Source: Nocardia abscessus NBRC 100374 (GTDB lineage Bacteria > Actinomycetota > Actinomycetes > Mycobacteriales > Mycobacteriaceae). From it: DNA of 64,000 nucleotides. Positions within the stretch are counted from its first letter, which is position 1, and each line of letters begins with the position of its first letter. The stretch lies in NCBI RefSeq assembly GCF_000308455.1, contig NZ_BAFP01000071.1:101174-165173 (forward strand), in the 5' to 3' direction. This document shows, one piece after another, positions 26,901 to 35,467 of this stretch. The notes beneath the pieces are model-generated. The model was not told the origin of the DNA and made no database searches. It worked only from the letters and a program-made list of their open reading frames with translations. The position numbers and the translations under genes are program-made.

Positions 26901-26983
26901 GCTGGGCGCTCGACCGGCCCGGGTCACGGTTTGGAACCAGGCCGGTTTTTATTCGCGTGTCCGTACGTGTCACTATTCCGTGC

Positions 26984-27012
26984 TAGACGTAACCACGGAT
27001 AACACGTAATCT
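26984..27012 (+). promoter_or_regulatory. SigA-like promoter for the EthA-like monooxygenase
   Basis: -35 TAGACG (26984-26989) and -10 TAATCT (27007-27012) are 17 bp apart, in the 337-bp divergent region between ssuD and the monooxygenase. This would give a leader of about 48 nt. ACGTGT (26965-26970) and ACACGT (27002-27007) flank it as distant inverted half sites. Confidence 0.45.
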
Positions 27013-27067
27013 GGCCTCAGCACGCACCCCACGGTGTGCGAGGCGGACGGACGAAACGAGTACCTCA

Positions 27068-28576
27068 ATGACGCGGCATGTCGACGTACTGATCATCGGC
27101 GCTGGGCTGTCCGGAATCGGCATGGCCTGCCATCTCACCAAGGAGCAGACGGGACGCAGCTACGCGATCCTGGAACGCAGGACCGCCATCGGCGGCACGT
27201 GGGACCTGTTCCGCTACCCCGGCATCCGATCCGACTCGGACATGTACACGTTCGGCTACGGCTTCCGTCCGTGGAACGGCACGAAAGTGCTCGCCGACGG
27301 GCCGAACATCCGCCGGTACATCGAGGAGACCGCGGCCGAGTACGGCGTCACCGAGCACATCCGGTTCGGCCGCAAGGTGACCACGGCGCGCTGGTCCAGC
27401 GAGACGGCCACCTGGACGGTCGAGGCGCTCGACGAGCGAACCGGCGAGACCGAGGTCCACACCAGTAATTTCCTGGTCGGCTGCACCGGCTACTACGACT
27501 ACGACAACGGCCACCGTCCGAAGTTCCCCGGCGAGGAGAACTTCAGCGGGCAGATCGTGCACCCGCAGCACTGGCCCGAAGACCTCGACTACTCCGGCAA
27601 GCGAGTGGTGGTGATCGGTTCCGGCGCCACCGCGATCACGCTGATCCCGGCGATGAGCGACGCGGCCGCGCACGTCACCATGCTGCAGCGCTCACCGACC
27701 TACATCACCGCGCTGCCCGCCGACGACCCGGTCGCGGTGGGGATGAAGGCCGCCAAGGTGCCCGCCAAGCTCGCCTACCGGATCGGGCGGGCGCGCAACA
27801 TCGCCCTGCAGCGCGCCAGCTTCCAGCTCTCTCGCACCAATCCGAAGGCGGCCAAGAAGCTGCTGCTGGCCGCCGTGCGAATGCAGGTCGGCTCGGGCAT
27901 CGACATGCGCCACTTCACCCCTTCCTACAACCCGTGGGACCAGCGCCTGTGCGTGGTGCCCAACGGTGACCTGTTCAAGGTCCTGCGCAGTGGCAAGGCG
28001 TCCATCGCCACCGACCGCATCGAGACGTTCACCGAGACCGGCATCCGCCTGGCCTCCGGCGAGGAACTGCCCGCCGACCTGGTCATCAGCGCCACCGGTC
28101 TGAGCGTGCAGATGCTCGGCGGCATGAGCCTGGAGATCGACGGCGAGCCGGTGGTCACCCGCGACCGGGTGGTCTACAAGGGCGCGATGCTCGACGGCAT
28201 ACCGAACGCGATGATGGTGCTCGGCTACACCAACGCGTCCTGGACACTGAAGGCCGACCTCGCGGCCGAGTACTTCTGCCGCGTGCTCAACCACATGAAG
28301 GCGAACGGTTTCACCCGGGTCGAGCCTGTGGCCACCGACCGCGATCGCGGTACCGACTCCGTGATGGGCGGCGCGCTGACCTCCGGCTACATCCAGCGCG
28401 GCGACGCGGTGATGCCGAGGCAGGGCACCAACGGCCCGTGGCAGGTGATCAACAACTACTTCCGTGACCGCAAGCTGCTGCGCAAGGGCGCGCTGGAGGA
28501 CGGGGTGCTCTCCTTCGCTCGTGCCGAGCAGGCGCCGACCGCCGCACCGCGGCTGGAAGGTACGCGCAGCGCCTGA
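27068..28576 (+). CDS. EthA-like Baeyer-Villiger flavin monooxygenase
   Basis: The 502-residue FAD/NADPH enzyme has the FAD motif GAGLSG (11-16) and the Baeyer-Villiger fingerprint FSGQIVHPQHWP (159-170). A second dinucleotide motif GSGATA lies at 184-189, followed by LVISATGL. Segments GGTWDLFRYPGIRSDSDMYT and GYTNASWTLKADL match mycobacterial EthA, which oxygenates ketones and activates thioamide prodrugs. The ATG at 27068 follows a normal-length leader. No EthR-type regulator is next to it; the neighbouring TetR gene faces the carboxylase instead. Confidence 0.93.
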   Translation: MTRHVDVLIIGAGLSGIGMACHLTKEQTGRSYAILERRTAIGGTWDLFRYPGIRSDSDMYTFGYGFRPWNGTKVLADGPNIRRYIEETAAEYGVTEHIRFGRKVTTARWSSETATWTVEALDERTGETEVHTSNFLVGCTGYYDYDNGHRPKFPGEENFSGQIVHPQHWPEDLDYSGKRVVVIGSGATAITLIPAMSDAAAHVTMLQRSPTYITALPADDPVAVGMKAAKVPAKLAYRIGRARNIALQRASFQLSRTNPKAAKKLLLAAVRMQVGSGIDMRHFTPSYNPWDQRLCVVPNGDLFKVLRSGKASIATDRIETFTETGIRLASGEELPADLVISATGLSVQMLGGMSLEIDGEPVVTRDRVVYKGAMLDGIPNAMMVLGYTNASWTLKADLAAEYFCRVLNHMKANGFTRVEPVATDRDRGTDSVMGGALTSGYIQRGDAVMPRQGTNGPWQVINNYFRDRKLLRKGALEDGVLSFARAEQAPTAAPRLEGTRSA

Positions 28577-28671
28577 GTACCGTCGGGCGTTTCACCGCGG
28601 CGGGCACGACGAGGTGCCCGCCGTAATCGTGGACGGCGCGGATCAGGAACGGTTGCGCGCGTCTTCGTTCG

Positions 28672-29289
28672 CTACAGACCCAGCAGAGTCTCCGAGACCG
28701 TCACCATGGCGTCGCGGTACTCGGCGCTGCTGGGTGCGTCGGCGTCGCGGCGGGCCAGCACGCCTGCGGTGAGGGCATAGCCGATGGTCTCCGCGATCAC
28801 GCGCGGCGCCACCGCCGGGGTGATGCGGCCCGCGTCGAGCTGGCGCTGAAGGTATCGGGTGAAGCGGCGGATCGGGCGCTCGGTGATCTCCGCGGCCAGT
28901 GCGGCCACCTTGGGATCCACCGCTCCGCGTTCGTCGATCAGGCGCAGCAGCGGTCCCGCCGACGCGACCGCGCCGGCGAACGATTCGATGGTGGCCCGCA
29001 ACATCGTTCGCGGGTCGTCATCCTCGACTCCCGGCTCCTGGGCGGCGAGGAAGTCGTCGCGCACCCGCTCGGCCAGCGCGAAGAAGATCTCTTCCTTCGA
29101 GGCGAAGTAGACATACATCGTGGCGCGGGAGACACCCGCCTCCGCGGTGATGGCGGCGACCGTGGTGTTGTCGTAGCCGCGCTCGGCGAACACCCGTGCC
29201 GCGGCGTCGAGGAGGTCGCGGTGCCGGGAGGTATGCGAACGCTCCCGCGCGGCGCGCACCGACCAGGTGGACTGGGTCACGCAGGTCAT
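28672..29289 (-). CDS. TetR-family transcriptional regulator
   Basis: The 205-residue protein has a TetR helix-turn-helix (RDLLDAAARVFAERGYDNTT, VAAITAEAGVSRATMYVYF, SKEEIF) and an all-helical ligand domain. The ATG at 29289 is chosen because it lies just outside the 22-bp palindrome shared with the divergent carboxylase gene; longer starts would lie inside it. Gene order and operator position imply it represses the carboxylase and itself, with an acyl-CoA or related ligand as inducer. Confidence 0.9.
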   Translation of the reverse strand: MTCVTQSTWSVRAARERSHTSRHRDLLDAAARVFAERGYDNTTVAAITAEAGVSRATMYVYFASKEEIFFALAERVRDDFLAAQEPGVEDDDPRTMLRATIESFAGAVASAGPLLRLIDERGAVDPKVAALAAEITERPIRRFTRYLQRQLDAGRITPAVAPRVIAETIGYALTAGVLARRDADAPSSAEYRDAMVTVSETLLGL

Positions 29290-29300
29290 CGTCGCGCATA

Positions 29301-29322
29301 TTGACGTTGACGTCAACGTCAA
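29301..29322. promoter_or_regulatory. perfect 22-bp palindrome, TetR operator
   Basis: The half site TTGACGTTGAC is repeated perfectly on the other strand, in the 47-bp gap between the TetR and carboxylase start codons. It contains TTGACG -35-like hexamers for both directions. For the carboxylase, TTGACG (29301-29306) is 17 bp from GAGACT (29324-29329), 7 nt before the ATG, so a leaderless message is likely. Confidence 0.7.
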
Positions 29323-29336
29323 CGAGACTGGGCGGC

Positions 29337-32300
29337 ATGCAGGTCGTCGTGGTGAACAGGGGAGAAGTGGCGGTTCGCGTGCTGCGCACCGCCCGGGAAC
29401 GGGGTTGGCGAACCCTGGCGGTGCACACGGCCGAGGAACAGCACGCGCTGCACGTCCGGCTGGCCGACGAGGCCGTGGTGTTGCCGGGCGTCGGAGCCGC
29501 CGCCTACCTCGACGTGGCGGCCGTCGTCGCGGCGGCCGGGAAGGCGGCGCCGGGTGCGCTCGTGCACCCGGGCTACGGATTCCTCAGTGAGAGCGCGGAA
29601 TTGGCGCGTGCGTGCGCGGCGGCCGAGCTGGTGTTCGTCGGTCCGTCACCCGAGGCGCTCGAGGTGTTCGGCGACAAGACCGCGGCACGCGCCGCGGCCG
29701 AGCGCGCGGGGGTCCCGGCGATTCCGGCCACCCGCCGCGGCGCGGACGTCGCCGAGATCGAGGCGCTGCTCACCGCTCATCCCGATGGGGTGATGGTGAA
29801 GGCCACGACGGGTGGCGGAGGGCGCGGTATGCGGGCGGTGCGCGAAGCGGCATCTCTCCCGGAGGCGTTCGAGCGCTGCCGCGCGGAGGCGCTGGCCGGA
29901 TTCGGTGACGCGGGGGTCTACGCGGAGGCGCTGGTCACCGACGCGCGCCACGTAGAAGTGCAGATCGTCGCGGACAGCCGAGCGGCAACGGCCGTCGGTG
30001 ACCGCGATTGCAGCGTGCAGCGCAGGCAGCAGAAGCTGGTCGAGGTGGCGCCCGCTCCCGGGCTGTCCGCGGCGCTGCGCGAGCGATTGCACAGCTGGGC
30101 CGTGCGGGTCGTCGAATCCGTCGGCTGTCGCGGCGTCCTCACCGTCGAGTTCCTGGTGCGCGGCGAGGACGCGTGGTTTCTCGAGGTCAATCCGCGACTG
30201 CAAGTCGAACACACCGTCACCGAAGCGGTCACGGGAATCGACCTGGTCGCCGTGCAATGCGATCTCGCCGGTGGCGCGACACTGGCCGATCTCGTTCTGC
30301 CTGGCCCGGGGACCGCACGCGGTTACGCGGTGCAGGCGCGCCTGAACGCCGAAATCCTCACCTCGGGCGGCGATGTACTGCCCGGCACCGGCACACTGGC
30401 TCAGTTCGCCCCGCCGACCGGCAGCGGCGTACGGGTCGACACGGCCGCGTTCGCCGGGATGCGGCAGGACGCGCGTTTCGATTCCCTGCTGGCGAAGATC
30501 ATCGCCTCCGGTCCGTCGTATCCGGCCGCGCTGCGCCGGTGTGCGGACGCGCTGGCCGAGACCGTCGTGGCCGGGGTGGACACCAATGCCGCGGTGCTGC
30601 GCGCGGTCCTGGCGGAGCTGGCCGACGGTCGCGTCGTGCCGACCACTTGGTTCGAGCGGCACATCGATGAATTGGTCGGGCGTGCCGAGGATTTCCCGAG
30701 CCCCGTGCCTGTTTCGCCCATCGCGGAAGTCGTGGCGACGGCGGTGACGCTGGCGGACGACGAACAGGCGGTGCTGTCGCCGATGGGCGGCACGGTGGTC
30801 GCCATCGCCGAGCCGGGCGCGATCGTTCCCGCGGGCGGCGAGGTCGCGGTGCTGGAGGCCATGAAGATGCAGCACGTGGTACGCGCCGCGCAGGATTTGC
30901 GGGTGCACCGCCACGTCGTCGCGCCGGGCGCGGTCGTCGATCCGCATGCGCCGCTGCTGGTCTTCGTCGCCGCCGAACACGACGGAGCGGTCATCGACGA
31001 GGTCGCGGTCGACTTGGACGCGATCCGCGCCGATCTCGCCGAGGTACACACCCGTCACCGCGTCGGCCTGGACGAATCCCGGCCGGAGGCGGTCGCGAAG
31101 CGGCACCGGCTCGGGCGGCGCACCGCGCGCGAGAACATCGCCGACCTGGTGGATGCGGACAGCTTCGTCGAGTACGGCGCGCTCGCGGTCGCCGCGCAAC
31201 GACTGCGTCGCAGCCAGGAGGATCTGATCGCGAACACCCCGGCCGACGGGCTGATCGCGGGCGTGGCGACCATCGATGCCGAGCGATTCGGTCCCGACCG
31301 ATCCCGCGCGGTCGTGCTGTCCTACGACTACACGGTGCTGGCGGGCACCCAGGGCATGCGCAACCACGTGAAGACCGATCGCATGCTCGAACTCGCTCGC
31401 GAGCAACGACTTCCGGTGGTCTTCTTCACCGAGGGCGGCGGCGGCAGACCGGGCGACACCGACTACCCCGGCATCTCGGGGCTGGACGTCACCACTTTTC
31501 GCGCGATGGGCGCGCTCTCGGGCCGGGTTCCGCTGATCGGCATTGTGTCGGGACGATGCTTCGCGGGTAACGCGGCGCTGCTGGGCATGTGTGACGTCGT
31601 GATCGCCACTCCCGACGCGAATATCGGCATGGGCGGTCCCGCCATGATCGAGGGCGGCGGGCTCGGCGTGTACGCGCCGGAGGACATCGGGCCGGTCGAG
31701 GTGCAGCGCCGCAACGGCGTCGTGCACGTGGTCGCGGCGGACGAGGCGGACGCGGTGGCCATCGCCCGCCGCTATCTCGCCTACTTCCGAGGCACGATCG
31801 AGGATTGGACCGCGCCGGACCCGCGCTTGGTGCGGCATGTGGTCCCGGAGAACCGCCTGCGCGCGTTCGACATCCGCGCCGCCATCGAGTCCGTCGCGGA
31901 CGTCGGGTCGGTACTGGAGTTGCGCCGGGACTGGGCGGTGGGGATCGTCACCGCACTGATCCGGGTGGAGGGACGGCCGTTCGGCTTGATCGCCAACAAC
32001 TGCCACCACCACGGTGGCGCGATCGACGCTCCCGCCGCCGACAAGCTCAGCACGTTCCTGCGCTTGTGCGACACCCACGGATTGCCGATCGTCTCCTTGT
32101 GCGACACACCGGGCTTCATGGTCGGTCCGGACGCGGAAAAGGACGCCACTGTCACGAAATTCAGTCGCCTTTTCATCGACTCGGCTGCGCTCTCGGTCCC
32201 GCTGGGAACCGTCATCGTGCGCAAGGGTTACGGTCTCGGCGCTCAGGCCATGGCCGCGGGCTCCTTCCGCTCACCCCGGTTCGTCGTCGCCTGGCCCACC

Positions 32301-32519
32301 GGGGAAATCGGCGGCATGGGCCTCGAGGGCGCGGTGCGCTTGGGGTTCGCCAAAGAATTGGCCGCCATAGCGGATCCGGTGCAGCGGCAGGAGGCGTTCG
32401 ACAAATTGGTGCAGCTCGCCTACGCCAACGGCAAGGCCCTCACCGCCGCCACCGTGCTCGAAGTCGACGACGTCATCGACCCCGCCGACACCCGCCGCTG
32501 GATACGCACCTTGCGCTGA
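29337..32519 (+). CDS. single-chain acyl-CoA carboxylase (BC-BCCP-CT)
   Basis: The 1060-residue enzyme combines all three activities in one chain. Biotin carboxylase occupies about 1-440 (ATP-grasp loop GGGGRGM near 159, LEVNPRLQVEHTVTE). The biotinyl domain has EAMKMQ with biotin Lys510. The carboxyltransferase covers about 570-1060 (VFFTEGGGGRPGD, SGRCFAGNAALLG, CDTPGFMVGPDAE, GSFRSPRFVVAWPTGEIGGMG). Most actinobacterial acyl-CoA carboxylases are split into alpha and beta subunits, so the fusion is notable. It carboxylates an acyl-CoA with bicarbonate and ATP. The ATG at 29337 lies right after the operator. Confidence 0.93.
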   Translation: MQVVVVNRGEVAVRVLRTARERGWRTLAVHTAEEQHALHVRLADEAVVLPGVGAAAYLDVAAVVAAAGKAAPGALVHPGYGFLSESAELARACAAAELVFVGPSPEALEVFGDKTAARAAAERAGVPAIPATRRGADVAEIEALLTAHPDGVMVKATTGGGGRGMRAVREAASLPEAFERCRAEALAGFGDAGVYAEALVTDARHVEVQIVADSRAATAVGDRDCSVQRRQQKLVEVAPAPGLSAALRERLHSWAVRVVESVGCRGVLTVEFLVRGEDAWFLEVNPRLQVEHTVTEAVTGIDLVAVQCDLAGGATLADLVLPGPGTARGYAVQARLNAEILTSGGDVLPGTGTLAQFAPPTGSGVRVDTAAFAGMRQDARFDSLLAKIIASGPSYPAALRRCADALAETVVAGVDTNAAVLRAVLAELADGRVVPTTWFERHIDELVGRAEDFPSPVPVSPIAEVVATAVTLADDEQAVLSPMGGTVVAIAEPGAIVPAGGEVAVLEAMKMQHVVRAAQDLRVHRHVVAPGAVVDPHAPLLVFVAAEHDGAVIDEVAVDLDAIRADLAEVHTRHRVGLDESRPEAVAKRHRLGRRTARENIADLVDADSFVEYGALAVAAQRLRRSQEDLIANTPADGLIAGVATIDAERFGPDRSRAVVLSYDYTVLAGTQGMRNHVKTDRMLELAREQRLPVVFFTEGGGGRPGDTDYPGISGLDVTTFRAMGALSGRVPLIGIVSGRCFAGNAALLGMCDVVIATPDANIGMGGPAMIEGGGLGVYAPEDIGPVEVQRRNGVVHVVAADEADAVAIARRYLAYFRGTIEDWTAPDPRLVRHVVPENRLRAFDIRAAIESVADVGSVLELRRDWAVGIVTALIRVEGRPFGLIANNCHHHGGAIDAPAADKLSTFLRLCDTHGLPIVSLCDTPGFMVGPDAEKDATVTKFSRLFIDSAALSVPLGTVIVRKGYGLGAQAMAAGSFRSPRFVVAWPTGEIGGMGLEGAVRLGFAKELAAIADPVQRQEAFDKLVQLAYANGKALTAATVLEVDDVIDPADTRRWIRTLR

Positions 32520-32539
32520 CCCGCGACGGGTGTGGGGCG

Positions 32540-33340
32540 TCAGGGTTTTCGGGCGACCGCGCCGTAAGCCGAGACCGGCCTGACCTCGCCCACATCGGTC
32601 TCGGGCGTGCGCCACCGAGTGATCGGGACGAAGCCCGGCTCGACCATCTCCAACCCCTCGAAAGCGGCCTCGATCCGGTCGCGCGGCCGGGCGACCAGCG
32701 GCGCGGCGCCGGACTGCGCGTAGATGTCGCACATCGCACGGTAGCGGCGACTGTCGTCGGTGCCGTGCCACAGCGCCAGGAAACTGCCCGAAGGCATCGC
32801 CTCCATCAGCGTGCGCACGATCCGCAGCAGTTCGTCATGGCCGGTGACGTGGCCGAGCACACCCATCAGCAGGACCGCGACCGGCTCGCGGAAGTCCAAG
32901 ACCATCTCGGCCTGCTCGATGATCCGCTCCGGACGACGCAGGTCGGCGTCGATGTAATCGGTGGTGCCCTCCGGCGTTGTGCTGGTCAGCAGCGCCCGCG
33001 CATGCGTGAGCACGAGCGCGTCGTTGTCCACGTAGACGACGGTGGCCTCGGGCGCCACGCACTGGGCGATCTCGTGGGTGTTGCGTGCGGCGGGCAGACC
33101 GCAACCGATGTCCACGAATTGGCGGATCCCCCGGTCGGCAGCGAGGTAGTGCACTGCGCGGACGAGAAACTGGCGGGCCTGGGTTGCGATGGTGGTGATG
33201 TCGGGATGGATCTCGATGCAAGCATCGCCGACGAGACGATCGATCTCGTAGTGGTCCTTGCCGCCGATCCAGTAATTCCAGATTCGCGCGGAATTCGGGA
33301 TGTCGGCCCGGTGGCAGTGGACCTCGGACTCGTGACTCAC
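32540..33340 (-). CDS. SAV2177-family (DUF574) SAM-dependent methyltransferase
   Basis: The 266-residue protein begins with the family signature NSARIWNYWIGGKDHYEID and has the SAM-binding motif FVDIGCGLPAARNTHE, VVYVDNDALVLTHARALL and DADLRRPE. Family members are abundant in Streptomyces and Nocardia next to XRE regulators; their substrates are largely unknown. The GTG at 33340 has GGAGG 7 nt upstream and overlaps the previous stop (GTGA). It is third in a three-gene operon divergent from an XRE gene. Confidence 0.9.
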   Translation of the reverse strand: MSHESEVHCHRADIPNSARIWNYWIGGKDHYEIDRLVGDACIEIHPDITTIATQARQFLVRAVHYLAADRGIRQFVDIGCGLPAARNTHEIAQCVAPEATVVYVDNDALVLTHARALLTSTTPEGTTDYIDADLRRPERIIEQAEMVLDFREPVAVLLMGVLGHVTGHDELLRIVRTLMEAMPSGSFLALWHGTDDSRRYRAMCDIYAQSGAAPLVARPRDRIEAAFEGLEMVEPGFVPITRWRTPETDVGEVRPVSAYGAVARKP

Positions 33341-33687
33341 GCGCGCACCTCCCGTCGCCGGGGAGCGCTGATCGGTTCGCGGAATGCCGTCCACCTTCGA
33401 TAGACGATTCCCGTGTCCACGACGATCACGTCGCACTGTCGGCGGATGAGGTCGAGCCGGACGGTCTCCGCGCGGGGTGTGATCACGATGCCGACCTGCC
33501 GTCGGCGTGCGTCGAACATCGTGTGCCGCAACGTATCCGGACGCAACGGACCGGCGACATAACACCTCGGCACATTCAAACGGAGGTCGTCGGCGAGGTC
33601 GAGCGCCCGCCGCAAGTCCAGGGCGTGGGTCCGGGCCAGGCTCGGGGCGCCCCGGTTGATGAAGATCAGAGCGTTCCGCTTCGGCAT
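33337..33687 (-). CDS. unknown 116-aa protein in methyltransferase operon
   Basis: The product starts MPKRNALIFINRGAPSLART and contains an alternating hydrophobic strand/helix pattern (VPRCYVAG, VGIVITPRAETVRLDLI, DVIVVDTG) that suggests a small alpha/beta domain. The tail is Arg-rich. No family is recognised; a truncated resolvase-like fold is conceivable but catalytic residues are not evident. The ATG directly follows the upstream TAG, and its stop overlaps the methyltransferase GTG. Tight coupling on both sides supports it as a real gene. Confidence 0.6.
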   Translation of the reverse strand: MPKRNALIFINRGAPSLARTHALDLRRALDLADDLRLNVPRCYVAGPLRPDTLRHTMFDARRRQVGIVITPRAETVRLDLIRRQCDVIVVDTGIVYRRWTAFREPISAPRRREVRA

Positions 33688-33915
33688 CTAGTTCCCCCGC
33701 CCTCGATGCCGTCCACCACGCGTCGCGCCGACCCGCAGGCGGTGTCGGCCGGTGACGCGAAGAGGCTGCGCACCCGAACCGGGAACCGAGTCGTCCTGTG
33801 CGAGGCGGCGCTTGGGGGAGAAAGCACGGCGAGCGTCGACCGCCGCCCACCAGATCGCGGCTAGACAGGGAGCGAGAGGAATCGCCAGCGCCCACCAGTC
33901 CTGAAACCACGTCAT
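33688..33915 (-). CDS. small membrane protein (75 aa)
   Basis: The product has a Trp-rich N-terminal membrane helix (MTWFQDWWALAIPLAPCLAA, then IWWAAV) followed by a basic cytoplasmic tail. AGGAGA lies just before the ATG at 33915; the frame is open upstream without a site. Its TAG abuts the next ATG. It is first in the operon with the unknown protein and the methyltransferase. Function is unknown. Confidence 0.6.
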   Translation of the reverse strand: MTWFQDWWALAIPLAPCLAAIWWAAVDARRAFSPKRRLAQDDSVPGSGAQPLRVTGRHRLRVGATRGGRHRGRGN

Positions 33916-34025
33916 CGGTCTCTCCTTGTCGTTGCGATGGAAAGCCGCTGCCGTCGAAGTGATAAGGCTGGGCACCTCGCGCCCGTGGAAGACGTTGCCG
34001 ATCTCGTGGCGGTGCGGCTGTTAAT

Positions 34026-34078
34026 CAGGCTGACAGCCTGCGTCGTCGCGTACTGGCAAGGAATTTGCAAAACTGGCA
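34026..34078. promoter_or_regulatory. inverted and direct repeats before XRE gene
   Basis: CAGGCT-GAC-AGCCTG (34026-34040) is a perfect inverted repeat. ACTGGCA occurs at 34052-34058 and 34072-34078, exactly 20 bp apart (two helical turns), just before the XRE ATG. Both lie in the divergent region and could be autoregulatory sites. Confidence 0.45.
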
Positions 34079-34081
34079 GCT

Positions 34082-35251
34082 ATGGACGAAGCCGGTATCG
34101 GGGCTCGTACCGCAAGAGCTCGCAAGCTGAAGGGTTGGACGCAGCTGCGCCTTGCGGCAGAGGCCGGACTGTCCGATTCGCTGATCGCCAAAGTGGAGAC
34201 GGGTCGCGTTCCCGCGAGTCCCGCGTTCGTTGCAGCTGCCGCTCGTGCGTTGCAGGTTGAGCCGGAACTGCTGACAGGTGTCGCGGATTACAGCCGAGAG
34301 CTGGGTGAGTTACCCGGCGTTGTCGAGATGCGCCGGATCGTGGCGGAATGGGACTATGTCGAACCGGTGCGAGGGTCGACGCTCGCACAACTGGAACTCG
34401 AATCCGCGAAGTTGCAGGACTACCACATTCGGGACAAGACTCCTGAAGTGTTCGAAATATTGCCCGGCCATATTCGTCGTTTGTATGGCGCGCTCACGGA
34501 AGCAGGGGCCGATGTCCGGCGTATGCATTCGCTGCTGTGCAACGCCTACATGCTGACGAATTTCTCTGCCGGGCGAACCGGGTTGACATCGCTGCAATCG
34601 TCGGTGCTGGGGCGAGTCTCGGCGCTCGCCGAGGAAGCGGACGATCCGATTTATCGCACGCTGACCCACGTCCAACGCGGCAAGGTACTGATGTACTACG
34701 ACGCGATACAGTCCGGGCTCGACGCAGTGCAGCGCGGAATCGACGCGGTAGCCGGTGACGATGGCAGCGCGACGGCGATGCGGGGTTACGGCCACCTATC
34801 GGGAGCGATCATCGCGGCGCGCGGCCAGCGGTACGGCACCGCGATCGACTATCTTGACGAGGCGCGCAGTGTCGTCGCCCGTGGCGACGAGTCCTCGTTT
34901 CCGCGTCTGCCGCAGCTGAATGCGACGAATGTCGAGTTCTACGCGTGTGCCATCGAGTTGGAAGCCGGAGATCCGGAGAAGGCCGCCACCAACGGGTGGA
35001 CATTGAAGATCCCGGCGGGAACGTCGCCGACCCGAACCGGGCACCACTACCAGGACGTCGCACGAGCGTGGCTATTGGCGGGCGAGCCGTCGAAGTCCTT
35101 GAAGGCGTTGAAACTGGCGCGGAAGGTGGCGCCGCAGCAAACGCGTCGGCATCCGTCTGTGCGGGAGACGCTGGTAGGGATAGCGGCGGCGGAACGGTGG
35201 AATTCCGAGAGTGTGAGTGCCTTCGCGCAATGGGTCGGCGTGGCCGTCTGA
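34082..35251 (+). CDS. XRE-family regulator with TPR-like C-terminus
   Basis: The 389-residue protein has an N-terminal helix-turn-helix (GWTQLRLAAEAGLSDSLIAK, VETGRVPASPAFVAAAARAL). A long helical region carries tandem-repeat-like Ala/Leu patterns, such as AIDYLDEARSVVARGDES and SLKALKLARKVAP. This layout is common in actinobacteria, where regulators of this type sit beside small membrane or DUF genes and methyltransferases of the SAV2177 family, as here. The ATG is 166 bp from the divergent operon start. Confidence 0.87.
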   Translation: MDEAGIGARTARARKLKGWTQLRLAAEAGLSDSLIAKVETGRVPASPAFVAAAARALQVEPELLTGVADYSRELGELPGVVEMRRIVAEWDYVEPVRGSTLAQLELESAKLQDYHIRDKTPEVFEILPGHIRRLYGALTEAGADVRRMHSLLCNAYMLTNFSAGRTGLTSLQSSVLGRVSALAEEADDPIYRTLTHVQRGKVLMYYDAIQSGLDAVQRGIDAVAGDDGSATAMRGYGHLSGAIIAARGQRYGTAIDYLDEARSVVARGDESSFPRLPQLNATNVEFYACAIELEAGDPEKAATNGWTLKIPAGTSPTRTGHHYQDVARAWLLAGEPSKSLKALKLARKVAPQQTRRHPSVRETLVGIAAAERWNSESVSAFAQWVGVAV

Positions 35252-35366
35252 TCGGCCGCGGCGCGGGTATGAGCCGTCGATCCGCCCACGAACGCTGGTC
35301 GAAACTCGTTGGCTGGCGGACTCGACGCCCAGGCCAGTACAACCGAACCGGCGGTTCAGCAGCGGG

Positions 35367-35387
35367 TCCGAAAAATTTTCGCGGACA
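35367..35387. repeat. AT-rich imperfect inverted repeat
   Basis: GTCCGAAAA and TTTTCGCGGAC (one inserted base) flank an A, in the 216-bp gap between the XRE and DoxX genes. A second repeat, GAACCG-G-CGGTTC (35345-35357), lies just upstream. Either could end the XRE transcript or act as an operator for doxX. Confidence 0.4.
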
Positions 35388-35467
35388 GCGATGAGTCCTT
35401 GGCCGGTGCTCCGTCCTATCTGTTGAACGCGCTACCAACCCGGCGCGACCGACCAGAAGGACCAGAA

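Noticed and set aside
29646..32078. Long minus-strand frame inside the carboxylase gene
   Set aside because: It is entirely antisense to clear BC-BCCP-CT coding sequence, with a His/Arg-rich, domain-free translation.
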